The position numbers and the translations under genes were made by a program. 62,407 nucleotides of DNA from an uncultured Bacteroidales bacterium (GTDB lineage Bacteria; Bacteroidota; Bacteroidia; Bacteroidales; P3), in contig ONCC01000009.1 of NCBI GenBank assembly GCA_900316235.1, forward strand, positions 1 to 62,407, written 5' to 3'. A model generated the notes under the pieces. That model had not been told where the DNA came from, ran no database searches, and saw only the letters and a list, made by a program, of their open reading frames with translations. Positions 43,358 through 50,068 of this stretch are shown here, one piece after another; position 1 is the stretch's first letter, and every line of letters starts with the position of its first letter.

Positions 43358-43744
43358 TCACCGCAGCAGCCACTCCCGCACCTCCGGCGGGATAACCTCC
43401 GAGCTGCTGGTGCTGCGGCGGTAGCCGGCCATGACGGTGCGGCACTCCACACACACCACCCCGCTCTCGCTGTTGACGACACGCTGCATGATGGTGAGGC
43501 TCTTGTTGCCCAGCTTCTCCACCTCGGTGGTGACGTGGATGCGGTCGTGGTAATGGATCTGCGCCTTGAAGTCGACATCGTAGTGCACCACCATCACGGT
43601 GAAGTCGCCCTTGGTCGGCGGCACGCCGTGTGAGGAGAAGAACTCGTCCTTGCCCAGGTCGAGGTACTCCATGATGACGGCGTTATTGACGTGCCCCATC
43701 TGGTCCACATCGTTGAATCTGATTTGAATATCTGTTTTATGCAT
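43358..43744 (-). CDS. Acyl-CoA thioesterase, YbgC/4HBT family
   Basis: 128 residues, hot-dog fold. The motif IRFNDVDQMGHVNNAVIMEYLDLGKDEFF holds the usual Asp and the HVNN turn of 4-hydroxybenzoyl-CoA-type thioesterases. It hydrolyses acyl-CoA esters; the physiological substrate is unknown. Its 30-bp leader is entirely a 9-nt repeat array that also contains the stop codon of the histidine kinase gene, with which it is probably co-transcribed. Confidence 0.9.
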   Translation of the reverse strand: MHKTDIQIRFNDVDQMGHVNNAVIMEYLDLGKDEFFSSHGVPPTKGDFTVMVVHYDVDFKAQIHYHDRIHVTTEVEKLGNKSLTIMQRVVNSESGVVCVECRTVMAGYRRSTSSSEVIPPEVREWLLR

Positions 43745-43777
43745 GGGGTTAATGGGTTGAATGGGTTGAATGGGTTA
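43745..43777 (-). repeat. 9-nt AATGGGTTG array between histidine kinase and thioesterase genes
   Basis: Units TTAATGGGT, TGAATGGGT, TGAATGGGT on the plus strand fill the gap between the two genes. The kinase stop codon (43775-43777) is the last part of the array. Same motif as 564-650. Confidence 0.82.
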
Positions 43778-44608
43778 TTTTTTGAGTGAGAAGTAATATT
43801 CCAAACCTCCACCTTCGCGGTTGCGGGCGTATATCTCGCCGCCGTGGAAGAGCACCGAGTGTTTGACGATGCTGAGGCCGAGGCCGGTGCCGCCGTTTTG
43901 CCGTGAGCGGCCCTCGTCGATACGCACGAAGCGATCGAAGAGGCGCGAGAGGTATTCGTCAGCCACACCCTTGCCGGTGTCATAGTAGTGGATATAATAG
44001 TAGTCGGGGCTCTCCTTGTAGGTCTCCAACACAATATTAATATTGCTGCCAGCATAGGCGATGCTGTTCTCCACCAGGTTGCGGAAGATGCAGTAAAGCA
44101 GTTCACGGTTGCCACCCAGCGGCATGGCAGGCAGGTTGTTCTGGATGGTGATGCCGGCGGCAGCGGCCTTGTCGGCGAGGTCGTCGATGGCCTCCTTGGC
44201 CACCTCGGTGGCATCCACCTCCGTCCGCGGGAAGAGGTCGGCACTCTCCTCGAGCTTGTTGATAATAGAGACATCCTGTATCAGGTCCGAGAGCCGCAGT
44301 GTTTGGCGGAAACAGCGGTCGAGGAAATAGCGGCGCCGCTCGTCATCCACAGGCTTGTCGGAGAGTAGAATCTCTAGGTAGCCGCGGATAGAGCTCACGG
44401 GTGTCTTCAACTCGTGGGCGATGTTGGAGGTCATCTCCTGCTTCAGCTGCCGGTTTCGTCGCTCAGCCTCCGAGGCTTCGAGCCGCAGACGGTTGGCCTC
44501 GTCGGCCATCTGCTTCAAGCGCTTGTTCTTCAGCATCAGACGTATGTAGAGCACCAAAATGGTGAGCACCAATATCAACAATATCACATCAGACCAATCC
44601 ATAGCCAA
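43775..44608 (-). CDS. Sensor histidine kinase (PhoR-like)
   Basis: 277 residues. One N-terminal membrane helix (WSDVILLILVLTILVLYIRLML), a short coiled coil (NKRLKQMADEANRLRLEASEAERRNRQ), then the H box SNIAHELKTPVSSIRGYLEIL with the phosphorylated His, N box NLVENSIAYAG, G1 YYDTGKGV and G2 GTGLGLSIVKHS. No periplasmic sensor domain is present, so it probably senses via the membrane or a partner. Forms a two-component system with the response regulator it overlaps by 20 bp. Confidence 0.94.
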   Translation of the reverse strand: MAMDWSDVILLILVLTILVLYIRLMLKNKRLKQMADEANRLRLEASEAERRNRQLKQEMTSNIAHELKTPVSSIRGYLEILLSDKPVDDERRRYFLDRCFRQTLRLSDLIQDVSIINKLEESADLFPRTEVDATEVAKEAIDDLADKAAAAGITIQNNLPAMPLGGNRELLYCIFRNLVENSIAYAGSNINIVLETYKESPDYYYIHYYDTGKGVADEYLSRLFDRFVRIDEGRSRQNGGTGLGLSIVKHSVLFHGGEIYARNREGGGLEYYFSLKK

Positions 44609-45206
44609 ACCCTGTTTTGTTCACAATCCGTTGTCCTTCACTGCCGAGCTTCTTGCGGAGACGAGCGATATGCACATCCACCGAGCGCTCACCCACCAGC
44701 GTATCGTCCGGCCACACGGCCGCGAGGATTTCCTCCCTCGTGAAGAAACGCCCCGGCTGCTGCCGGAAGAGGTCGAGGATAAGGTGCTCCCTTCTAGTAA
44801 GACTAGTTAAACTAGTTGAACTAGATAAACTAGAACTACTAGATCGCCGCAGCACCGCCTTCACCCTCGCCAGCACCGTGTCGAACGAGAACGGCTTGGT
44901 GATATAGTCGTCAGCCCCCACGCCGAAGCCCTGCAGCTGGTCGTCGTGTGCATCCCGTGCCGTGAGGAAGATAATCGGTGTGTTGTCTCCCGCCTCACGC
45001 ATCCGCTGTGCCATCTCGAAGCCCGACATGCGGTCCATCATCACGTCCAAGAGAATCAATTGAAAAGTGGAAAGTGGAAAGTGGAAAGTGGAAAGCACCT
45101 CCTCGGCAGAGGCTGCCGTCTCCACCTCGAACCCCTCGGCCTCCAGGTTAAAACGCAGTATCTCCCGCAGGTCCTCCTCGTCGTCAACTACAAGTATCCG
45201 TGTCAT
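44589..45206 (-). CDS. OmpR/PhoB-type response regulator with two repeat insertions
   Basis: 205 residues. Receiver domain: acidic pocket DDEEDLRE, phospho-acceptor Asp in LILLDVMMD (with Asp where Pro is usual), Thr in IFLTARDAHDDQ and Lys in DYITKPFS. Winged-helix domain ends RSVDVHIARLRKKLGSEGQ. Two parts are repeat-coded: STFHFPLSTFQ before the phospho-Asp strand (7-nt array 45057-45098) and SSSSSLSSSTSLTSLT in the linker between domains (CTAG array 44794-44842). The regulon is unknown. Confidence 0.93.
   Translation of the reverse strand: MTRILVVDDEEDLREILRFNLEAEGFEVETAASAEEVLSTFHFPLSTFQLILLDVMMDRMSGFEMAQRMREAGDNTPIIFLTARDAHDDQLQGFGVGADDYITKPFSFDTVLARVKAVLRRSSSSSLSSSTSLTSLTRREHLILDLFRQQPGRFFTREEILAAVWPDDTLVGERSVDVHIARLRKKLGSEGQRIVNKTGFGYGLV
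44794..44842 (-). repeat. In-frame CTAG array (9-nt period) in the response regulator gene
   Basis: CTAG at 44794, 44803, 44812, 44821, 44830 and 44839: six units at exactly 9 nt. On the coding strand the phase is xCT AGx, giving Ser/Thr/Leu residues in the linker between receiver and DNA-binding domain. Confidence 0.93.
45057..45098 (-). repeat. In-frame 7-nt AAAGTGG array in the response regulator gene
   Basis: CAATTGA, then four AAAGTGG units and AAAGCAC, all at 7-nt spacing. It encodes STFHFPLSTFQ just before the phospho-acceptor strand, a surface loop in receiver domains. The 7-nt period gives a 7-residue protein period over three units. Confidence 0.88.
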
Positions 45207-45246
45207 ACCTCAATAACGTGTCGATACACAAATTATTGTACAAACA

Positions 45247-45274
45247 AAAGGGAGACTCGTTTGAGTCTCCCTTT
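45247..45274 (-). terminator. Terminator of tRNA-Phe
   Basis: Stem AAAGGGAGACTC / GAGTCTCCCTTT with a four-base loop; on the minus strand it is followed by a T-rich stretch (TTTTGTTTG). It starts directly beyond the tRNA 3' end and may also serve the convergent side. Confidence 0.88.
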
Positions 45275-45279
45275 CGGTG

Positions 45280-45352
45280 TGGCATCGACTGGATTTGAAC
45301 CAGTGACGCAAGGATTTTCAGTCCTTCGCTCTACCAACTGAGCTACGACGCC
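45280..45352 (-). tRNA. tRNA-Phe (GAA)
   Basis: 73 nt on the minus strand. Acceptor stem GGCGTCG/CGATGCC with one G-U pair, D-arm with GTAGCTCAGTTGGTAGAGC, anticodon loop CTGAAAA with anticodon GAA, and T-arm CTGGTTCAAATCCAG. CCA is not encoded. It has its own -7 element and a strong terminator. Confidence 0.97.
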
Positions 45353-45381
45353 ATCGTCGATTTCACTCTTGAAATCGGGTG

Positions 45382-45389
45382 CAAAAGTA
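45382..45389 (-). promoter_or_regulatory. -7 element before tRNA-Phe
   Basis: TACTTTTG on the minus strand (TAnnTTTG), 30 bp before the tRNA. The precursor's leader contains an 8-bp inverted repeat (CGATTTCA/TGAAATCG, 45358-45377). Confidence 0.6.
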
Positions 45390-45421
45390 CGAACATTTTA
45401 GAAACTGACAAAATTTTTTTT

Positions 45422-45456
45422 CAATTCACAATTCCAAATTCCCAATTCTCAGTTAA
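45422..45456 (-). repeat. Heptamer array CAATTCC x5 at the end of lspA
   Basis: Units CAATTCA, CAATTCC, AAATTCC, CAATTCT, CAGTTAA at 7-nt spacing on the plus strand. The lspA stop codon (45453-45455) lies in the last unit. Confidence 0.8.
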
Positions 45457-46118
45457 TTTTCAACTACTTCCGATTCCGATTTTTTTTCATCCGCAGCAGC
45501 CTTTTGTGCCTTTGGAGCGAGGAAAGCAAGCTCGATAATCAGCCAAATCACACCAATTGTGATAGCGGCATCGGCCACATTGAAGATGGCACTGAAGAAC
45601 TCGAAATAGTTGCCTCCAATCACCGGAATCCATTCCGGCCAGTAGAAGTCGAACAACGGGAAATAAAACATATCCACCACCTTACCCTGCAGGAACACAC
45701 CATAGCCACCCTCCGGCGGGAACAGCGTGGCGACATCATAGTAGCTCTCACTGAAGATCATCCCATAGAAACAGCTGTCAATCAGATTTCCTATAGCTCC
45801 AGCGAAAATAAGCGTAAGACTGGCAATGAGTGAAGTACGTCCGTTCCCCTTTAACTGTTTCCAGATAAACCAAGCAATACCCCCGGTGGCAAAGATGCGG
45901 AAAAGCGTCAAGCCTATCTTTCCGACGGAACCACCAAAAGCCATACCGAAGGCAAAACCCTCATTCTCTATAAAATGCAGTCGGCACCATTCCCCGATAA
46001 GCGGGATATCCTCGCCTATGTGCATATGGGTCTTGACCAATATCTTCACAATCTGGTCCACCACAATGATGGCTGCCACTATGACAGCGTAGATGATGGC
46101 TCGTTTTTTCTTATCCAT
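45453..46118 (-). CDS. lspA: Lipoprotein signal peptidase
   Basis: 221 residues, four membrane helices. Catalytic Asp pair: GAIGNLIDSCFYGMIF and FNVADAAITIGVIWLII. It cleaves prolipoproteins, of which this window holds at least five (bamD, two lipocalin-like, flavin reductase, zinc peptidase). Longer than E. coli LspA because of an insertion (YYDVATLFPPEGGYGVFLQGKVVDM), usual in Bacteroidota, and a charged C-terminal tail. It starts eight bases inside the preceding gene's end. Confidence 0.95.
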   Translation of the reverse strand: MDKKKRAIIYAVIVAAIIVVDQIVKILVKTHMHIGEDIPLIGEWCRLHFIENEGFAFGMAFGGSVGKIGLTLFRIFATGGIAWFIWKQLKGNGRTSLIASLTLIFAGAIGNLIDSCFYGMIFSESYYDVATLFPPEGGYGVFLQGKVVDMFYFPLFDFYWPEWIPVIGGNYFEFFSAIFNVADAAITIGVIWLIIELAFLAPKAQKAAADEKKSESEVVEN

Positions 46119-46647
46119 TGTTTCTCAGTTCTATTTGCTCCAACAATTCGTCATACCACTCCTGTCCGAAGCGGCGGATGAGTGGTTCTTTCAAGTAGAC
46201 ATACAGCGGCTCTCCTTTGCCTTTGGCGCATCGGCAGATGTCCCACTGGTGATAGTTGACGGCCGTAAACTCACCGAAATCCTCCACGCGGATAGGGTAG
46301 AGGTGGCACGACACCGGCTTGTATAACCCCTGCAAAGCACAGAAAGTACAACCGTCGGGACCAGGAGTGACGAAAGCACAGGCACCGCCGTCGATGAGCG
46401 TAGTGCCAAGGTCACCGTCTTTGTCACGCACTGCAACTCCATGAGTTTCAACAGCAGCCCTGCCCTCTTCCGTCATCTTCGGCAACGCCTCGGGCAACAC
46501 TGCCTCAATCTTCCTCACCTCCTCCTCCATCAGCGGTGCCCCACTGTCGCCATCCACGCAGCAAGCGCCCTTGCACACGCTTAGGTCGCAGCAGAAGCGG
46601 CAGTCGGCCACATCATCGGAAACTATACTATTCTGCACTATAATCAT
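46111..46647 (-). CDS. DUF3109-family protein (Cys-rich)
   Basis: 178 residues. Many Cys in iron-sulfur-like spacing: CRFCCDLSVCKGACCVDG near residue 16, then GACAFV, GCTFCALQGLYKPVSCHLYPIR and WDICRCAKGKGEPLY. Matches DUF3109, related to the YkgJ-type zinc/iron cluster proteins; function unknown. Located between lspA and a dehydrogenase, with overlaps on both sides, so in one operon. Confidence 0.88.
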   Translation of the reverse strand: MIIVQNSIVSDDVADCRFCCDLSVCKGACCVDGDSGAPLMEEEVRKIEAVLPEALPKMTEEGRAAVETHGVAVRDKDGDLGTTLIDGGACAFVTPGPDGCTFCALQGLYKPVSCHLYPIRVEDFGEFTAVNYHQWDICRCAKGKGEPLYVYLKEPLIRRFGQEWYDELLEQIELRNNG

Positions 46648-47579
46648 TTCAGCACCTCTATCATCTTGTCGGCCAACACGGCGGCCAGTTTATATTTCGA
46701 TTCCACGGTCCATCCCGCCACATGAGGCGTGAGTACCGTGCGTGGTGACCGCTGCAGATAATGTACACATTCCGGTACATCGCCCAGCCCATCGGCCTGC
46801 ATATTCTCATATTCCAGAACATCCAGTGCCGCACCGCGAACCTTTCCGCTCTCCAATCCTGCCACCAACGCCCCTGTGTCCACCACGGCGCCGCGTGAGG
46901 TATTGAGAAGGTAGAACGGCTTGGCCATCACCTCAATGAACGCCGCATCAAGGTAATGGTGCGTCTCCTCCGTCAACGGCACATGGAAACTCACCACATC
47001 GGCCTCACGCTGAAGGGTCTCTAAAGAGACTCGCTCTAGATCAACTAGTTTTTCTAGATTATCTAGATACTTGTCATAATATATCACCCGGCAACCGAAT
47101 CCACTGAGTCTCTTTGCAAACGCCTGACCCATATTGCCATATCCGATGATACCCACCGTCAATGGTCCCAGTTCATAGCCGCGGTTGGCCTCGCGCTGCC
47201 ACAGTCCTCTCCGTACCTCAGCGTCGGCACGGGCGATATTGTTCAGCAATGCCAGCAGCAGTCCCACGGCATGCTCGCCCACAGCATCACGGTTGCCTTC
47301 GGGTGAATTAAGACAACGAACACCATGCGCCTCGGCATAGTTCACATCGATGGTTTCCATGCCAGCTCCTACCCTGCCGATGCACCGCAATGACGGCACA
47401 CGGTCAATGAAAGCGCTGTCTATATTCACCTTGCTCCTCACCACCAGGCCCTCGAAACCTTGTGAAGCCTGCACCAGTGACTCATAGTCATGGTCGGGTT
47501 CAACGCTAACCTCGATGCCCGCTTCGCGCAACCGTTGTGGAAGTACCTCATGGGTTCTATCTGCAATCAACACTTTCAT
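46644..47579 (-). CDS. D-2-hydroxyacid dehydrogenase (3-phosphoglycerate dehydrogenase-like)
   Basis: 311 residues. NAD-binding motif VGIIGYGNMGQAFAKRL, substrate-side Arg in NTSRGAVVD and His in TPHVAGWT with the Glu in ALDVLEYENM. N-terminal half GRVGAGMETIDVNYAEAHGVRCLNSPEGN. No ACT domain, so possibly serA of the short type or another 2-hydroxyacid dehydrogenase. Residues about 173-188 (YLDNLEKLVDLERVSLE) are partly coded by a CTAG array, giving Leu-rich triplets in the loop after the NAD-binding strand. Confidence 0.9.
   Translation of the reverse strand: MKVLIADRTHEVLPQRLREAGIEVSVEPDHDYESLVQASQGFEGLVVRSKVNIDSAFIDRVPSLRCIGRVGAGMETIDVNYAEAHGVRCLNSPEGNRDAVGEHAVGLLLALLNNIARADAEVRRGLWQREANRGYELGPLTVGIIGYGNMGQAFAKRLSGFGCRVIYYDKYLDNLEKLVDLERVSLETLQREADVVSFHVPLTEETHHYLDAAFIEVMAKPFYLLNTSRGAVVDTGALVAGLESGKVRGAALDVLEYENMQADGLGDVPECVHYLQRSPRTVLTPHVAGWTVESKYKLAAVLADKMIEVLK
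47036..47066 (-). repeat. In-frame CTAG array (9-nt period) in the dehydrogenase gene
   Basis: CTAG at 47036, 47045, 47054 and 47063, exactly 9 nt apart. Coding phase CTA Gxx gives Leu-Asp/Glu/Val triplets in the loop following the Rossmann beta-strand YYDKY. Confidence 0.9.
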
Positions 47580-47581
47580 CC

Positions 47582-48547
47582 CTAGTTCTTTATCGCATCA
47601 TTTTCTTCGTCATAGTCTGTCAAGACAGCATTCTGTCTGCGACTGCGGCGCGGACGTTTGTATTCTTTCATGGTCTCCCCGGCCACTATGCCTGTCGGAA
47701 CAGCTATAATACTGTAACCCAGGAGCATCACAAGCACCGAAAGGAAACGTCCAGCCGATGTCATCGGCACCAAGTCGCCATAACCTACCGTCGTGATGGT
47801 CACCACCGCCCAATAGATGCCCGTAGGGATGCTCTTGAACTCGGGGTTGACTTCACTCTCAAAGGTGTACATCAACGTTCCCAGAATCACCGCCGCCACC
47901 AGCACAAACATCATGAATATCAAAATCTTGATAGCACTGGCTCGCAAAGCATTCAGAAGGTGATAAGCCTCTATCTGGAAACGTTCCATCTTGAAGATGC
48001 GGAAGATACGCATCACCCTCAACAGACGAAGCACCGTAAGCGACTGTGTGACAGGAATAAGCAGACTCAAATAAGCAGGGAATATCGACAGAAAATCAAT
48101 CACACCCCAAAACGAAAAGACATACTTCCGAGGGTGCTTCAGGCAGTAAATGCGCAGGTAATACTCAAAAGTGAAGAGAAGAGTAAACCCCCATTCCAAT
48201 GCCTTGAATATCAGATAGGAGGCAGAAAGATGCGCACGACTGGTCATAGTGTCGGTAGGGCCGTAGACACTGTCGACCAGCAGCAGGATGATGTTGGCCA
48301 CGATGGCTACCAGCAGCCAGACGTCGAACTTCTTGCCGGCCGGCGTATCGCTCTTGAAGATAATCTCGAAGATCTGCTTCTTGGTCAGTTGGCGGTAGCG
48401 CTTGGGCATCAGCCATTCAAACAGGATCTTGTGCATCACATTCCCCGTGCCCTTGCCCAGACGGCCAAAGAAACCCTTGTAGTCAAGTCCCGACAGCCAC
48501 TTCCGCACCCGCCAAAAGGCATCCACTATATTGTCAATCAATTTCAT
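47582..48547 (-). CDS. Voltage-gated-type potassium channel (ion transporter family)
   Basis: 321 residues with six membrane segments. The voltage-sensor S4 helix has repeated Arg (LTVLRLLRVMRIFRIFKMERF) and the selectivity filter is TITTVGYGDLVP. The cytoplasmic C-terminus is short. It is likely a homotetrameric K+ channel of KvAP type. It overlaps the M16 gene by 14 bp and is the third of a dehydrogenase-channel-M16 run without obvious functional link. Confidence 0.94.
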   Translation of the reverse strand: MKLIDNIVDAFWRVRKWLSGLDYKGFFGRLGKGTGNVMHKILFEWLMPKRYRQLTKKQIFEIIFKSDTPAGKKFDVWLLVAIVANIILLLVDSVYGPTDTMTSRAHLSASYLIFKALEWGFTLLFTFEYYLRIYCLKHPRKYVFSFWGVIDFLSIFPAYLSLLIPVTQSLTVLRLLRVMRIFRIFKMERFQIEAYHLLNALRASAIKILIFMMFVLVAAVILGTLMYTFESEVNPEFKSIPTGIYWAVVTITTVGYGDLVPMTSAGRFLSVLVMLLGYSIIAVPTGIVAGETMKEYKRPRRSRRQNAVLTDYDEENDAIKN

Positions 48548-49787
48548 ACACTAACATATTTTCATGCTCTGGACGGAACACAGCGCTTGCCGCACGCTGG
48601 ACATCCTCAGCCGTCACCTTACGGTATTCTTCAGGTTCGCGGTTGACCAATTCGGTGTCGCCCAACCAAGTATAATGGCACAACGCCATAGCGCGGTCAG
48701 CCGCCTTGTATTGCGAATAGACGAAGGTGCTCTCGTAGCGGTTCTGCACCTTCTCCAACTCGTTTTTCGTCAGACCCTTCTCGGACAGCAGGTAGGCCTC
48801 CTGGCGCAATGCGTCGGCCACCTTATCCACATCCACGTCCGGCAAAACCTTGGCGCTCAGCACTATCAACCCAGGCCCCGCCTCGCCACTGATATAAGCG
48901 TCGGCCTCGCTCACCAGCTGTCCCGGTCGCACCACATTATTGTATATGCGGCTCGAACTGCCGGTACACAACACATCACTCACCAGGTCGCAGGCCCTGA
49001 AATCTCGTCCCCAATGGTCGCACATCGGCCACGCCAGATAGACGGCCCTCGACGGCACCTCACGCCTGATTACCAGCCTCCTCGCCTCCTTCTGCTCCTC
49101 TTCCTGCGGATAGTTCCGCTCGCTTGCCATAGAGCGTCGGCATCCTGTCGGCACACACTCGGCTCCCCACTCCTTTTCCACAGCCGCAATCATCTCCTCG
49201 TGCTTCATCGGTGCCGCCACAGCAAGTATCGCATTGTCAGCACGATAGTATCTCTCATGGAATGCCTGCACATCCTCCAGCGTAGCCTCGGAGACATGGC
49301 GTATGTCAGCCCCGATGGTAGCCCAGCGGTAAGGATGCCTCTTGTAGCACAGAGGCCTCATGTTCAGCCACATATCGCCATAGGGCTGGTTCATATAGCG
49401 CTGATTGTATTCTTCCGTCACGACGCGCTGCTGCACTTCCAATGCCTTGGCATTCAGCGCCAAGCTCGCCATACGGTCGGCCTCCAGCATCAAGGCCGTC
49501 GAAAGTCCCTCCACAGGTATGGTGATGTAATAGTTGGTGTAGTCGTTGTTGGTGAAAGCGTTGTTGTCACCACCCAGCGACGATACCACCGCGTCGAAAT
49601 CGGGCACCCGCTCAGTGCCGCCGAACATCAGATGCTCAAAGAGGTGGGCAAAACCCGTGCGGTGAGGGTCCTCGTCGCGCGCGCCCACATTGTAGAGCAC
49701 ATTGACCGTCGCCAGCGGCGTATCCCACGCCTCATGTGTCAGCACCGTCAACCCATTGGATAATATGTACTTCCGATAATCAATCAT
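48534..49787 (-). CDS. M16-family zinc metallopeptidase
   Basis: 417 residues. Inverse zinc motif FAHLFEHLMFGG (HxxEH), preceded by NVLYNVGARDEDPHRTG, and the second Glu near residue 140 (RVVTEEYNQRYMNQPYGD). C-terminal non-catalytic half from about 170, with the R/Y pair region. No signal peptide is evident from the start at 49787, so it is probably cytoplasmic, or the partner of another subunit. The Met at 49787 is chosen because the -7 element lies just upstream; the longer reading would start within the promoter. Confidence 0.92.
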   Translation of the reverse strand: MIDYRKYILSNGLTVLTHEAWDTPLATVNVLYNVGARDEDPHRTGFAHLFEHLMFGGTERVPDFDAVVSSLGGDNNAFTNNDYTNYYITIPVEGLSTALMLEADRMASLALNAKALEVQQRVVTEEYNQRYMNQPYGDMWLNMRPLCYKRHPYRWATIGADIRHVSEATLEDVQAFHERYYRADNAILAVAAPMKHEEMIAAVEKEWGAECVPTGCRRSMASERNYPQEEEQKEARRLVIRREVPSRAVYLAWPMCDHWGRDFRACDLVSDVLCTGSSSRIYNNVVRPGQLVSEADAYISGEAGPGLIVLSAKVLPDVDVDKVADALRQEAYLLSEKGLTKNELEKVQNRYESTFVYSQYKAADRAMALCHYTWLGDTELVNREPEEYRKVTAEDVQRAASAVFRPEHENMLVYEID

Positions 49788-49801
49788 ACAAATACAAACT
49801 G

Positions 49802-49809
49802 CAAAGATA
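49802..49809 (-). promoter_or_regulatory. -7 element before the M16 peptidase
   Basis: TATCTTTG on the minus strand, 15 bp before the ATG at 49787; the leader is at most about 10 nt. Confidence 0.68.
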
Positions 49810-49897
49810 CGAATTTTTTCCAACATACCGAAATCAAAAACAATCTACCACAAAACATAATTGTTAACAAATCCTAAATACAATCATCCTACAAACA

Positions 49898-49957
49898 ACC
49901 TATCAACACCCACCATGGTAGGAGTTGGTAGGGAGTTGGTAAGGAGATGGTAGGTAG
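49898..49957. repeat. Dispersed palindromic array, copy E
   Basis: Core CCCACC-AT-GGTAGG (49911-49922). Right side has GAGTTGGTAGG, GAGTTGGTAAG and GAGATGGTAGG units, left side one degraded ATCAACA unit. It lies 110 bp before the M16 gene start. Confidence 0.85.
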
Positions 49958-49990
49958 TTCATAGCACTCTGGTAGTAGGAATTATACACT

Positions 49991-50020
49991 AAAAAAGGCA
50001 CCTTTTTCGCAAAAGGTGCC
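49991..50020 (-). terminator. Terminator of the iron alcohol dehydrogenase gene
   Basis: Stem GGCACCTTTT / AAAAGGTGCC with TCGC loop and, on the minus strand, a following T run. Confidence 0.92.
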
Positions 50021-50068
50021 AAATGGTGGTTTTTTATCTGAAATTTTAACTTAACAAATGTTAAATCA

